Of a stretch of DNA of 64,000 nucleotides, positions 1-9,695 are shown one piece after another. The notes under the pieces were generated by a model, which saw only the letters and a program-made list of their open reading frames with translations, had not been told where the DNA came from and did no database searches. Origin of the DNA: Streptomyces sp. NBC_01306 (GTDB taxonomy: Bacteria; Actinomycetota; Actinomycetes; Streptomycetales; Streptomycetaceae); the NCBI RefSeq assembly GCF_026340465.1, contig NZ_JAPEPC010000001.1, positions 6,310,501 through 6,374,500 of the forward strand, read 5' to 3'. The position numbers and the translations under genes were made by a program. The stretch's first letter is position 1. Each line of letters opens with the position of its first letter.

Positions 1-167
1 CCAGCAAGCGCTTCAAGATCACCGGCTCCGGCAAGGTGCTCCGTGAGCGCGCCGGCAAGCGCCACCTGCTGGAGCACAAGTCGTCCAAGAAGACGCGTTC
101 GCTGACCGGCACCGTCGTGGTGGCCCCGGCCGACGCCAAGAAGATCAAGAAGCTTCTCGGCAAGTGA
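1..167 (+). CDS. rpmI: 50S ribosomal protein L35, C-terminal part
   Basis: This is the C-terminal 54 residues of ribosomal protein L35; the start lies before the window. The reading frame from base 3 gives a very basic protein with the L35 signature SKRFKITGSGKVLRERAGK followed by HLLEHKSSKKTR, and it stops at TGA 165-167. L35 binds 23S rRNA in the large subunit. It is followed after 105 bases by rplT, the usual infC-rpmI-rplT order, so infC is expected just upstream of the window. Identification is certain for the part that can be seen. Confidence 0.97.
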   Translation, partial: SKRFKITGSGKVLRERAGKRHLLEHKSSKKTRSLTGTVVVAPADAKKIKKLLGK

Positions 168-272
168 CCTCGCGGCCCCCGGTCACCACCGGGGGCACGA
201 AGTCGGGACCGGGACCAATTCGTTTCCGGGCCGTGTGAGTTCACCCACGGCCCCGCTACAAGGAGTCAACAA

Positions 273-659
273 GTGGCACGCGTCAAGCGGGCAGTCAACG
301 CCCACAAGAAGCGCCGGGCAATTCTCGAAGCGGCCAAGGGCTACCGCGGTCAGCGTTCGCGCCTGTACCGCAAGGCCAAGGAGCAGGTCACCCACTCCCT
401 GGTCTACAACTACAACGACCGCAAGAAGCGCAAGGGCGACTTCCGTCAGCTGTGGATCCAGCGCATCAACGCCGCTGCCCGCGAGAACGGCATGACGTAC
501 AACCGCCTCATCCAGGGTCTGAAGGCCGCCAACATCGAGGTGGACCGCAAGATCCTCGCCGAGCTGGCCGTCAACGACACCAACGCGTTCGCCGCGCTGG
601 TCGAGGTCGCGCAGAAGGCGCTCCCGAGCGACGTCAACGCGCCGAAGACCGCTGCCTGA
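273..659 (+). CDS. rplT: 50S ribosomal protein L20
   Basis: The gene encodes L20, which binds 23S rRNA early in assembly of the 50S subunit. The 128-residue protein is Arg/Lys rich and carries the family motifs RVKRAVNAHKKRRAILE and GYRGQRSRLYRKAKEQ near the N terminus; the length is typical. The start is GTG at 273, chosen because AAGGAG lies at 260-265, seven bases ahead. It is the last gene of the infC-rpmI-rplT operon and is followed by a strong hairpin at 694-724. In other bacteria IF3 or L20 autoregulates this operon through the leader, which is outside the window. Confidence 0.98.
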   Translation: MARVKRAVNAHKKRRAILEAAKGYRGQRSRLYRKAKEQVTHSLVYNYNDRKKRKGDFRQLWIQRINAAARENGMTYNRLIQGLKAANIEVDRKILAELAVNDTNAFAALVEVAQKALPSDVNAPKTAA

Positions 660-693
660 TCAGGCACGCACTTCAGCCGGAGCCCGGCCGGCA

Positions 694-724
694 GGACCCG
701 CAGGCGGAAGCCGCCTGCGGGTCC
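694..724 (+). terminator. hairpin terminator of the rpmI-rplT operon
   Basis: A perfect 14-bp inverted repeat (arms 694-707 and 711-724, GGACCCGCAGGCGG and its complement) with a 3-base AAG loop lies 35 bases after the rplT stop. There is no U-tract, as is common for Streptomyces terminators. Confidence 0.8.
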
Positions 725-840
725 GCTGTGTTCCACAGACCGGTTGTGCCCCCGCATCACCCCTGTAGAACGACCCGGACCGGTACCCAGCCGCCCGGAC
801 CTGCCGCAGTTCCGTACGTGAGTAAGGTGAAACGCCGACC

Positions 841-1698
<858 letters not shown>

Positions 1699-1704
1699 TA
1701 GGGT
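1699..1704 (+). promoter_or_regulatory. possible -10 element of the histidine kinase gene
   Basis: TAGGGT occurs 49 bases before the kinase start and directly after the methyltransferase stop. It resembles the TAG(A/G)(A/G)T form of housekeeping -10 sites in Streptomyces. No good -35 hexamer is visible, so this is weak. Confidence 0.3.
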
Positions 1705-1752
1705 GACGAGTTCGGGGGCCCACTGCGCTATTCGGAGAGGTGGGATACGGGG

Positions 1753-2892
1753 ATGGCTGTCTCTTCGGGCAGTGCGTCATCGCACGGACATGGATCGCCG
1801 CTGAACGGAACCGGCGCGTCCGTCGGCCCGGGTCCTGCCGGATCCGGGGTCGACCCCGACGAACTCCCCGACGGTCTGGTCGTCGCCGACGAGCACGGCC
1901 GGATCATCTGCTTCAACGCCGCCGCCGCACGGATCACCGCCGTACCGCGAGCCGCCGCACTGGGCCGCCCCCTGGAGCAGGCGCTGCCCCTGGAGGACCT
2001 CAAGGGCCGCCGCTGGTGGACCCTGACCGATCCGTACGGCGGGCTCGCCATCCGCTACGGCCAGCCCGAGCGCAATCTGCTGCTGCCCGGCGGGCGCGAG
2101 GTGCTGGTCTCCGCGCGGTACATACGGGAGCGCCCCACCGGGCCCGTCCTGCGGGTCGTCGTCTCGATCCGGGGCACCGAGGCGCGCCGCCGCACCGAGC
2201 GCAGCCACGCCGAGCTGATAGCCACCGTCGCGCACGAGCTGCGCTCCCCGCTGACCTCGGTCAAAGGGTTCACCGCGACCCTGCTCGCCAAATGGGAGCG
2301 CTTCACCGACGCACAGAAGCGGCTCATGCTGGAGACCGTCGACGCCGACGCCAACCGGGTCACCCGGCTGATCGCCGAGCTTCTCGACATCTCGCGCATC
2401 GACTCGGGCCGGCTGGAGCTGCGCCGCCAGCCCGTCGACATCGCCGCTGCCGTCGTCCGGCACATCCAGGCCCACACCGCGTCCGGCCAGGACCCCGACC
2501 GGTTCCTGGTCCGGATCCAGCAGCCGCTGCCCGATCTCTGGGCCGACCCGGACAAGATCGACCAGATCCTCGGCAACCTGCTGGAAAATGCGGTGCGCCA
2601 CGGTGAGGGAACCGTCACCATCGAGGTGGCGGCAGCCGCCGCGAAGAACGACGAGAAGGGGACGGGCGTCACGGTGACCGACGAGGGCCCCGGTATCCCC
2701 GAGGAGTCGATGAGCCGCGTCTTCACCCGCTTCTGGCGGGGCAGCAAGCGCGGTGGCACCGGGCTGGGCCTGTACATCGTCAAGGGCATCGTCGAGGCGC
2801 ACGGCGGGACGATCACCGTCGGCCGCGGGGCGGGCGGCGGCGCGGAGTTCCGATTTATTCTGCCCGTAGGGGCTCCGGCCTACCTGAAATAG
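1753..2892 (+). CDS. soluble PAS-domain sensor histidine kinase (orphan)
   Basis: This 379-residue kinase starts with a low-complexity Ser/Gly tail (about 1-35), then a PAS-like domain (about 36-140, LPDGLVVADEHGRIICFNAA), then HisKA with the H-box TVAHELRSPLTSVKGF, in which His161 is the phosphoacceptor. The HATPase_c domain follows with the N-box NLLENAVRHG, the G1 box VTDEGPGIPEE and the G2 box GGTGLGLYIVKGI. There is no membrane segment, so the signal sensed by the PAS domain must be cytoplasmic. No response-regulator gene is adjacent: upstream is an RNA methyltransferase and downstream is pheS. The partner must therefore be encoded elsewhere. The start ATG at 1753 follows GGAGAGGTGGG at 1734-1744. 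Confidence 0.9.
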   Translation: MAVSSGSASSHGHGSPLNGTGASVGPGPAGSGVDPDELPDGLVVADEHGRIICFNAAAARITAVPRAAALGRPLEQALPLEDLKGRRWWTLTDPYGGLAIRYGQPERNLLLPGGREVLVSARYIRERPTGPVLRVVVSIRGTEARRRTERSHAELIATVAHELRSPLTSVKGFTATLLAKWERFTDAQKRLMLETVDADANRVTRLIAELLDISRIDSGRLELRRQPVDIAAAVVRHIQAHTASGQDPDRFLVRIQQPLPDLWADPDKIDQILGNLLENAVRHGEGTVTIEVAAAAAKNDEKGTGVTVTDEGPGIPEESMSRVFTRFWRGSKRGGTGLGLYIVKGIVEAHGGTITVGRGAGGGAEFRFILPVGAPAYLK

Positions 2893-2979
2893 GAAATGTC
2901 GCGAAGCGTCGTGCAAGGGTGGCGGCGGGCGACGGGTGGGCCTGAGGACCTGCGGGCTTCTCCGACCCCACGCGACCTC

Positions 2980-2985
2980 TAGAAT
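2980..2985 (+). promoter_or_regulatory. likely -10 element of pheST
   Basis: TAGAAT lies 81 bases before the pheS start and matches the Streptomyces housekeeping -10 consensus. A convincing -35 is not visible at the expected distance. The leader of roughly 75 bases that would follow shows no T-box. Confidence 0.4.
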
Positions 2986-3066
2986 CGACCTTTGGCACGT
3001 TTGCGTCCTTGACGTCGCTGTCGGCGAGCAGGTCGCCTCAGCCAGAAATCGGAAGTACGGGAAGAG

Positions 3067-4194
3067 ATGTCGGCACCGAACAAGTCGTACGACCCTGTTG
3101 AGGTCGAGGCACTGAAACCGGAAGAGATCGAGCGGATGCGGAGCGAGGCGCTCGCCGCCTTCGCTGCCGCGGGCGATCTCGACGCGCTCGCGCACGCCAA
3201 GACGGCCCACACCGGCGGCACCTCGCCGCTGGCGCTCGCCAACCGCGAGATCGGCGCGCTGCCGCCGCAGGCCAAGGCCGACGCGGGCAAGCGCGTCGGC
3301 ATGGCGCGCGGCGCCGTGAACAAGGCCCTCGCGGCCCGTCAGGCGGAGCTGGAGACCGAGCGCGACGAGCGGGTCCTGGTCGAGGAGGCGGTGGACGTCA
3401 CCCTGCCCTACGACCGCACCCCCGCCGGCGCCCGCCACCCGCTGACCACCTTCATGGAGCGGGTCTCGGACATCTTCGTGGCCATGGGCTACGAGGTCGC
3501 CGAGGGCCCGGAGGTCGAGGCGGAGTGGTTCAACTTCGACGCCCTGAACTTCACGCCCGACCACCCGGCCCGGCAGATGCAGGACACCTTCTTCGTCCAG
3601 GGCCCCGAGGGCACCGAGGGCGACGAGTCCGGTGTCGTGCTGCGGACGCACACCTCGCCCGTGCAGGCCCGCACCCTGCTCGACCGCGAGCCGCCCGTCT
3701 ACGTCGTCTGCCCGGGGCGGGTCTACCGCACCGACGAGCTGGACGCCACGCACACGCCGGTCTTCCACCAGATCGAGCTGCTCGCCGTGGACGAGGGCCT
3801 CACCATGGCCGACCTCAAGGGCACCCTGGACCACATGGTGCAGGCACTCTTCGGTCATGACATGACGACCCGGCTGCGCCCCAACTACTTCCCGTTCACC
3901 GAGCCGTCCGCCGAGATGGACATGCAGTGCTACGTCTGCCGCGGCGCATCGGTGGGCAACCCCGACCGCCCCTGCCGTACCTGCTCCAGCGAGGGCTGGA
4001 TCGAGCTGGGCGGCTGCGGGATGGTCAACCCCAAGGTGCTCACCGCCTGCGGTGTCGACCCCCAGAAGTACAGCGGATTCGCCTTCGGGTTCGGCATCGA
4101 ACGGATGCTGATGTTCCGCCACAACGTCGAAGACATGCGAGACATGGTCGAGGGTGACATCCGGTTCACCCGGCCGTTCGGGATGGAGATCTGA
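3067..4194 (+). CDS. pheS: phenylalanyl-tRNA synthetase alpha subunit
   Basis: PheS is the catalytic subunit of the alpha2-beta2 enzyme that charges tRNA-Phe. The 375-residue protein has an N-terminal coiled-coil tRNA-binding arm (about 1-100), then the class II core. Motif 2 lies around RTDELDATHTPVFHQIE and motif 3 around FGFGIERMLMFRH. The segment CYVCRGASVGNPDRPC followed by CRTCSSEGW contains a Cys-rich insertion between motifs 2 and 3, as in other actinobacterial PheS. The start ATG 3067 is preceded by GGGAAGAG. The stop overlaps the pheT start by one base (TGATG), which implies translational coupling and equal subunit synthesis. Confidence 0.98.
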   Translation: MSAPNKSYDPVEVEALKPEEIERMRSEALAAFAAAGDLDALAHAKTAHTGGTSPLALANREIGALPPQAKADAGKRVGMARGAVNKALAARQAELETERDERVLVEEAVDVTLPYDRTPAGARHPLTTFMERVSDIFVAMGYEVAEGPEVEAEWFNFDALNFTPDHPARQMQDTFFVQGPEGTEGDESGVVLRTHTSPVQARTLLDREPPVYVVCPGRVYRTDELDATHTPVFHQIELLAVDEGLTMADLKGTLDHMVQALFGHDMTTRLRPNYFPFTEPSAEMDMQCYVCRGASVGNPDRPCRTCSSEGWIELGGCGMVNPKVLTACGVDPQKYSGFAFGFGIERMLMFRHNVEDMRDMVEGDIRFTRPFGMEI

Positions 4195-6719
4195 TGCGGG
4201 TCCCGCTTTCCTGGCTGCGGGAGTACGTCGATCTCCCCGCCACCGAGACCGGTCGTGACGTACAGGCCAAGCTGATCGGCGTCGGCCTGGAGGTCGAGAC
4301 CGTCGAGCAGACCGGCGCGGGCCTCAAGGGTCCGCTGGTCGTCGGAGAAGTACTGACCATCGAGGAGCTGGAGGGCTTCAAGAAGCCCATCCGCTTCTGC
4401 ACCGTCGACGTCGGCACCGCCAACGGCACCGGCGCCCCGCAGGAGATCGTCTGCGGCGCCCGGAACTTCGCCGTCGGCGACAAGGTCGTCGTGGTGCTGC
4501 CCGGCGCCGTGCTGCCCGGCGACTTCGCCATCGCCGCGCGCAAGACGTACGGCAAGACCTCGCACGGCATGATCTGCTCCGGCGACGAGCTGGGCATGGG
4601 CGACGACGGCACGCACGGCATCATCGTGCTGCCCCCCGGCCACGAGCCGGGCACCGACGCCATCGCGCTGCTCGAACTGGTCGACGAGGTGCTCGACATC
4701 GCCGTCACCCCCGACCGCGGCTACGCCCTGTCGATCCGAGGTGTCGCCCGGGAGACCGCCACCGCGTACGGGCTGCCGCTGAGCGACCCGGCGCTGCTCG
4801 ACGTGGCGCCTCCCAACGCGTTCGGTTACCCGGTGAAGATCGCCGACCCGCGCGGCTGCGACCGCTTCACCGCCCGTACGGTCACCGGCATCGACGTCGA
4901 GGCCCGCACACCGATCTGGCTCCAGCGCCGGCTGCAGAAGGCCGGTATGCGGCCGGTCTCGCTCGCCGTCGACATCACCAACTACGTGATGCTGGAGCTC
5001 GGCCAGCCGCTGCACGCCTACGACCGCACCCGGATCGACGGGCCGATCGGCGTACGCAGGGCCGTGGCCGGCGAGAAGTTCACCACGCTCGACGGCGCGG
5101 CCCGGGTACTCGACGCCGGTGACCTGGTCATCACCGACGACCGAGGCCCCATCGGCCTCGCCGGTGTGATGGGCGGGGCCAACACCGAGATCGCCGACGT
5201 CACCACCGACCCGGAGACCGGACAGCTCCAGGGCACCACCGACGTCGTCATCGAGGCCGCGCACTTCGACGCGCTCTCCATCTCGCGCACCGCGCGCCGC
5301 CACAAGCTGGCCTCCGAGGCGTCCAAGCGCTTCGAGCGGGGTGTCGACCCGGAGGCCGCTTCGGCGGCCGCCCAGCGGACCGTCGACCTCCTGGTGCTGC
5401 TCGCGGGCGGCACCGCCGAGGCCGGGGTCACCGAGGTCGTCGCACCGTCGGCGCCGCGCACCCTCCAGATGCCCGCCGACCACCCGGACAAGGTGGCGGG
5501 CGTCGCGTACGGCCGGGAGACCGTCGTACGCCGCCTCCAGCAGGTCGGCTGCGACGTCTACGGTCAGGACGAGCTCGTCGTCACCGTGCCGTCCTGGCGC
5601 CCCGACCTCGCCTACCCCAACGACCTGGCCGAAGAGGTCATCCGTCTTGAGGGGTACGAGAACCTCCCGTCGACGCTGCCCAGGCCCCCGGCGGGCCGCG
5701 GGCTCACCGAGCGGCAGCGGCTGCACCGCAGGGTCGGCCGCGCGCTGGCCGGCGCGGGCTTCGTCGAGGCACTGAACTACCCGTTCACCGGCGACGCCGC
5801 GTTCGACCAGCTCGGGCTGGCCGCCGACGACCCGCGCCGCGCCACGGTCAAGCTGGTCAACCCGCTCTCCGACGAGGAGCCCGCGCTGCGCACCACGCTG
5901 CTGCCGGGGCTGCTCGGCGCGCTGCGGCGCAACACCGGACGCGGCTCGCACGACCTCGCGCTCTTCGAGACCGGTCTGGTCTTCCGGCCGACCGGTGAGG
6001 AGCGGGTGCCCGCGCGGCTGCCCGTCGACCGCAGGCCCACCGACGAGGAGATCGCCGGGATCACCGCCGCACTGCCGCGCCAGCCGCGCCGGGTCGCGAC
6101 CGTCCTGGCCGGTGCGCGCGAGCAGGCCGGCTGGTGGGGCAAGGGCCGCCCGGCCGACTGGGCGGACGCCGTCGAGGCGGCCCGTACCGTCGCCCGCGAG
6201 GCCGGTGTCGAGCTGATCGTCCGCGGTGACCGGCACGAGCCGTGGCACCCCGGGCGCTGCGCCGCGCTGTACGTCACCGTGGACGGCGCGGAAGTCCTCG
6301 CCGGGCACGCGGGTGAGCTGCACCCGCGCGTCATCAAGGCGTTCCACCTCCCCGAGCGCAGCTGCGCCATGGAGCTGGAGCTCGATGTGCTGGAGCGGGC
6401 CGCCGGCACGCTCGTCGCGCCCCGGATCTCCTCCTTCCCGGTGGCGACCCAGGACGTCGCGCTGGTCGTTCCCGCCGGGGTACCGGCCGTGGACGTCGAG
6501 GCGGCCCTGCACGAGGGCGCCGGTGAACTCCTCGAATCGCTGCGGCTGTTCGACGTCTTCACCGGTGAGCAGATCGGTGAGGGCAAGAAGTCCCTGGCCT
6601 ACGCACTGCGCTTCCGCGCGGCCGACCGCACGCTGACCGTCGAGGAGGCGACCGCCGCGCGGGACGCCGCTGTCGCGCTCGCGGCGGAGCGGACCGGGGC
6701 GGTGCTGCGCGGCGCGTAA
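4194..6719 (+). CDS. pheT: phenylalanyl-tRNA synthetase beta subunit
   Basis: PheT is the 841-residue structural and editing subunit of phenylalanyl-tRNA synthetase. It shows the standard order: an N-terminal EMAP-like tRNA-binding domain (about 40-150, with EIVCGARNF), the B1/B3/B4 editing region (with GVMGGANTEI and RRHKLASEASKRFERGVD), the B5 domain, the inactive class II core, and a C-terminal ferredoxin-fold anticodon-binding domain (about 740-841, SSFPVATQDVALVVP). The length is close to the family norm. It is coupled to pheS by a one-base overlap and is followed by the hairpin at 6745-6780. Confidence 0.98.
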   Translation: MRVPLSWLREYVDLPATETGRDVQAKLIGVGLEVETVEQTGAGLKGPLVVGEVLTIEELEGFKKPIRFCTVDVGTANGTGAPQEIVCGARNFAVGDKVVVVLPGAVLPGDFAIAARKTYGKTSHGMICSGDELGMGDDGTHGIIVLPPGHEPGTDAIALLELVDEVLDIAVTPDRGYALSIRGVARETATAYGLPLSDPALLDVAPPNAFGYPVKIADPRGCDRFTARTVTGIDVEARTPIWLQRRLQKAGMRPVSLAVDITNYVMLELGQPLHAYDRTRIDGPIGVRRAVAGEKFTTLDGAARVLDAGDLVITDDRGPIGLAGVMGGANTEIADVTTDPETGQLQGTTDVVIEAAHFDALSISRTARRHKLASEASKRFERGVDPEAASAAAQRTVDLLVLLAGGTAEAGVTEVVAPSAPRTLQMPADHPDKVAGVAYGRETVVRRLQQVGCDVYGQDELVVTVPSWRPDLAYPNDLAEEVIRLEGYENLPSTLPRPPAGRGLTERQRLHRRVGRALAGAGFVEALNYPFTGDAAFDQLGLAADDPRRATVKLVNPLSDEEPALRTTLLPGLLGALRRNTGRGSHDLALFETGLVFRPTGEERVPARLPVDRRPTDEEIAGITAALPRQPRRVATVLAGAREQAGWWGKGRPADWADAVEAARTVAREAGVELIVRGDRHEPWHPGRCAALYVTVDGAEVLAGHAGELHPRVIKAFHLPERSCAMELELDVLERAAGTLVAPRISSFPVATQDVALVVPAGVPAVDVEAALHEGAGELLESLRLFDVFTGEQIGEGKKSLAYALRFRAADRTLTVEEATAARDAAVALAAERTGAVLRGA

Positions 6720-6744
6720 CCGCCGTTCCGCGTACGGGAACCAC

Positions 6745-6780
6745 TGAGGGGCGTGTCCGGATCTCCGGGCGCGCCCCTCA
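6745..6780 (+). terminator. hairpin terminator after pheT
   Basis: A 9-bp perfect inverted repeat (TGAGGGGCG at 6745-6753 and CGCCCCTCA at 6772-6780) with an 18-base loop, 25 bases after the pheT stop. A GTG codon inside the left arm could open the next gene's frame, but the hairpin argues for the later start at 6903. Confidence 0.65.
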
Positions 6781-6902
6781 CTCGTTCGGGTGAGAAGCGC
6801 CCTGATGTACGCCAACGGGTACGCACCGCCGACAGAATCGACCCGCCCGATCATAGGCCGCCCCCGACTGCCGGACGGTCTCAAGTCGAGGGGGCCGGCG
6901 GC

Positions 6903-7958
6903 ATGATCCGTACCAGGGCCGTGATCCGTACCAGGGGATGGCGGGGCGGGGTCGTCTTCGGCCTCCCCGCGCTCGGGCTGGCCGTCGTGGTCGGCTGGGA
7001 GCTGGCCGGCTCGCCGGCCGGCGACGACAGCATCACCGTCCGGCTGGCCTTCAGCGCCGCGCTGCTCTCGCTGGCGGGCTATGTCATCGCGGGTGTCCGG
7101 CTGGGCCCGGTACGGGAGTTGAGGCAGGCGCGTGCCGTCGCGTACGCCACCCAGCGGGTGCTGCTCAGGCCGCTGCCCCCGCGGATCGACGGTCTCGCCG
7201 TTGCCGCGAGCCAGCTCTCCGCCTCCGGGGGAGCGATGGTCGGCGGGGATCTCTACGAGGCGCTGGCCACGGTGCACGGGGTGCGGTTGGTGATCGGTGA
7301 CGTGCGCGGCCACGGGCTGGCGGCCATCGGCGCGGTGGCCGCCGTGCTCGGCAGCTTCCGGGAGGCCGCGCACGACGAGCCGGCGCTGCCCGGCGTGGCA
7401 CGGAGACTGGAACGCGCGCTGGAACGGCATCTGCGGGAGCGGTCCCGGCAGGAGCACCCGGCGGCGGGCGGGGCCGCGCCGGGCCATCCGTCGGCCGAGG
7501 AGTTCGTGACCGTACTGCTCCTGCAGATCGACGGCGAGGGCGGGATGACCGCGGTCAACTGCGGGCATCCGTGGCCCTACCGGCTGGGGAAGCCGGCCGG
7601 ACCGCTCTGCGGGGGCGATCCGCTGCCCCCACTCGGGACGTTCCCGCTGCCCGCCGCCGTCGAGGCGGACCGGTGCGGCCGGCTGCTGCCCGGCGACGCG
7701 CTGCTCCTGCACACCGACGGGGCGACCGACGCACGGGACCCGGCAGGCCGGTTCTTCCGTCTGGAGGAAGCGCTGTCCGAAGCGGCCGCGGACGGCGTTC
7801 CCGCACCCGCGCGGGTGATCCAGCGGGTGCACGGGGCGCTGCTGCGGCACACCGGTGGCCGTATCACCGACGACGTGGCGCTGCTCGTCCTGCGCAACGA
7901 CCGCCGCAGGACGCTCGGCAGGCCGGACCCGGTCCGTACCGCACGGTCAGCCCTCTGA
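6903..7958 (+). CDS. membrane-anchored SpoIIE/PP2C-type serine phosphatase
   Basis: The 351-residue protein has two N-terminal membrane helices (about 15-32 and 45-65) followed by a cytoplasmic PPM (SpoIIE-like) phosphatase domain. The metal-binding acidic motifs are present: GGDLYEAL, VIGDVRGHG, LLLHTDGATDARD and ITDDVALLVLR. Streptomyces has dozens of such enzymes, which usually dephosphorylate anti-anti-sigma factors. No anti-sigma or STAS gene is adjacent, so its substrate is unknown. The start ATG 6903 is chosen because GAGGGGG at 6888-6894 lies eight bases ahead and because an upstream in-frame GTG falls inside the pheT terminator. Confidence 0.88.
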   Translation: MIRTRAVIRTRGWRGGVVFGLPALGLAVVVGWELAGSPAGDDSITVRLAFSAALLSLAGYVIAGVRLGPVRELRQARAVAYATQRVLLRPLPPRIDGLAVAASQLSASGGAMVGGDLYEALATVHGVRLVIGDVRGHGLAAIGAVAAVLGSFREAAHDEPALPGVARRLERALERHLRERSRQEHPAAGGAAPGHPSAEEFVTVLLLQIDGEGGMTAVNCGHPWPYRLGKPAGPLCGGDPLPPLGTFPLPAAVEADRCGRLLPGDALLLHTDGATDARDPAGRFFRLEEALSEAAADGVPAPARVIQRVHGALLRHTGGRITDDVALLVLRNDRRRTLGRPDPVRTARSAL

Positions 7959-8241
7959 GGCGGGCATGTGGTGCCGTAGGCGGGGCTGCGGGCCGTGGGA
8001 GAGCGCGATGCCGATGTGCTGTGACGGGCCGGGGCCGTGCCGTACGGGAGTGCGGCGCGGTGTGCGCCACCCGTCCTGTCGCGGAGCGCCGGGCAGTTCC
8101 GGCAGGGCGGGTGGCGCCGGGAGCGGGCCGTCGCACTGTACGAGGGGGAGCCGACGGCCCGGCCGCCTCCTGGGAGGCAGTTCAGTCAATCGCCCGGGCT
8201 CTCCCGGAGGAAGGGACCCGGGCCCCCGGTCCGGGCGTTCC
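7959..8241. other. noncoding gap before the TPR regulator
   Basis: Together with the operator-like palindrome and promoter that follow, this forms a 345-base interval without a gene. I see no coding pattern, RNA gene or repeat in it; the only clear element is the palindrome at 8242-8260. Confidence 0.5.
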
Positions 8242-8276
8242 GTTCACACCCCGTGTGAACCGCGCTCCGCTACGCT
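8242..8276 (+). promoter_or_regulatory. palindromic operator and -10 before the TPR regulator gene
   Basis: GTTCACA (8242-8248) and TGTGAAC (8254-8260) form a perfect 7-bp inverted repeat around a 5-base spacer. A -10-like TACGCT lies at 8271-8276, 28 bases before the ATG. The palindrome covers the position where the -35 would be, so a bound protein would block or assist polymerase. The factor that binds it is not known. Confidence 0.5.
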
Positions 8277-8303
8277 GTCCCGCACCCGGCCACGGAGGGC
8301 CCC

Positions 8304-9644
8304 ATGCTGCCCAACACCCAGCTCGACGCCCTGCTCGACGAGGCCGGGATGTCCCATGCGGGCCTCGCCGTCCGGGTCAACGGGGCGGGCAGGACCCGCG
8401 GACTGGCCCTGCGGTACGAACACACCGCCGTGGCCCGCTGGCTGAAGGGCCAGCGGCCGCGCGGCCAGGTGCCCGACCTGCTCTGCGAGGTCCTGGGCGC
8501 CCGGCTGCGCCGTACGGTCACGCTGGACGACATCGGCCTCGGCGTACCGGGCGCACCCGCGCCGGTGCACACCACCGCGCTCTGCGGGTTCGTGGAGCGG
8601 GCGGCCGCGCTCTGGCGCTCCGACGCACAGCAGCGACCGCATCTGCGGGGCGCGGCCCCGGTGACCGGGACCCCGGCCGTGCTGCCGGTCTGGGAGTGGG
8701 AGAACCCGCCCGAGGACAACGACGTCTCACGCAGCGGCAGTTGCCGGGTCGGCCACGCCGACACCGGCACACTCCGCGCGGCCCGGACGCACTACGAGCA
8801 GATGTACCGGAAGGCGGGCGGTGTCGCGACCCGCGCCCGGATCGTCGGATTCCTCAACACCGGGACGGCGCCGCTGCTGCGCGGCTCGTACAGCGACGCC
8901 ACCGGACGCGAACTCCTCCGTGCCACCGGCGGACTGGTGGCCATCGCCGGGATCTGCGCCTACGACTCCGATGAACAGGGCCTGGCCCAGCGCTACTTCC
9001 ACCAGGCGCTGCGGCTGGCCAAGGCGAGCGGGGACCGCGCGCTCGGCGCGTATGTCGTCGCGCTCCTGGTCAACCAGGCGCTCTTCATGCGGGAGTACCG
9101 GCAGGCCGTCGCCTTCGCCGAGGCGGCGCTGCGGACGGCAGGCCGCGAGCTCACTCCGGCGCTGGGCAGCGATCTGCACGCGATGCAGGGGAAGGCGTAC
9201 GCCTATCTCGGCGACGCCGGCAGCGCGCTGGCCTGCATCGGACGGGCGGAGGAGGCCGCCGGGCGGATCAGGCCGGGTGCCGAACCGGACGAGACCGGCT
9301 ATGTGCAGCCCGGGCTCGTCAATGTGCAGGTGGCGGAGGCGCTGCTCAGGCTGGGTGATCTGCCGGCCGCCAGGGCCCAGGCGGTCGCCGCCGCCGCGGC
9401 CCCCGCGCACGACCGTGGCCGGGTCCACCGGCTGGCGATGCTCGCCCGGATCGAACTGCGGCAGGGGGACGCCGACCGCGGCGTGGCCACCGCGGTCGAA
9501 ATGGCCGTCCAGGCACGGGGGATGGAGTCGCGCAGGCTCCGGGACCGGCTCCGCGATGTGCGTGACGATCTGCGCGAGACCCGGTTCGGCGGGGCCGATG
9601 AGGCCGCCGCTCTGATCGAGGGAGCGCTGCGCGTTCCCCTGTGA
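8304..9644 (+). CDS. Streptomyces-type regulator with TPR-like C-terminal region
   Basis: This 446-residue protein resembles the Streptomyces regulators related to NsdA/NsdB that repress development and antibiotic production; the assignment is by overall pattern. The N terminus (about 1-75) has an HTH-like segment with the characteristic RYEHTAVARWLKGQRPRG followed by LLCEVLGARLRRTVTLDDI. A Trp-rich linker follows, then helical repeats (about 180-440) with TPR-like pairs such as QRYFHQALRLAKASGDRALG and ALACIGRAEEAAGRIR. There is no membrane segment. The promoter carries a palindrome that may be autoregulatory. The gene is followed by a Nudix hydrolase gene after 51 bases. The precise role is unknown. 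Confidence 0.7.
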   Translation: MLPNTQLDALLDEAGMSHAGLAVRVNGAGRTRGLALRYEHTAVARWLKGQRPRGQVPDLLCEVLGARLRRTVTLDDIGLGVPGAPAPVHTTALCGFVERAAALWRSDAQQRPHLRGAAPVTGTPAVLPVWEWENPPEDNDVSRSGSCRVGHADTGTLRAARTHYEQMYRKAGGVATRARIVGFLNTGTAPLLRGSYSDATGRELLRATGGLVAIAGICAYDSDEQGLAQRYFHQALRLAKASGDRALGAYVVALLVNQALFMREYRQAVAFAEAALRTAGRELTPALGSDLHAMQGKAYAYLGDAGSALACIGRAEEAAGRIRPGAEPDETGYVQPGLVNVQVAEALLRLGDLPAARAQAVAAAAAPAHDRGRVHRLAMLARIELRQGDADRGVATAVEMAVQARGMESRRLRDRLRDVRDDLRETRFGGADEAAALIEGALRVPL

Positions 9645-9695
9645 GCGTGCTCCTGCTGCCATATTGCCATCGACTTGTCGGAAGGTGGCAGGACT

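Noticed and set aside
2916..2922. AGGGTGG in the pheS leader, resembling the start of a T-box antiterminator core
   Set aside because: The rest of the conserved core (ACCGCG) is absent, there is no terminator hairpin before pheS, and the TAGAAT -10 at 2980-2985 lies downstream of it.
6753..6902. Upstream extension of the PP2C phosphatase gene to GTG 6753
   Set aside because: That start lies inside the pheT terminator hairpin and has no ribosome-binding site, while ATG 6903 has GAGGGGG eight bases ahead.
3930..7850. Very long minus-strand open frame opposite pheT and the PP2C phosphatase
   Set aside because: It is the antisense shadow of strongly GC-biased genes. It spans pheT, a terminator and the phosphatase, and its translation shows no recognisable domain.
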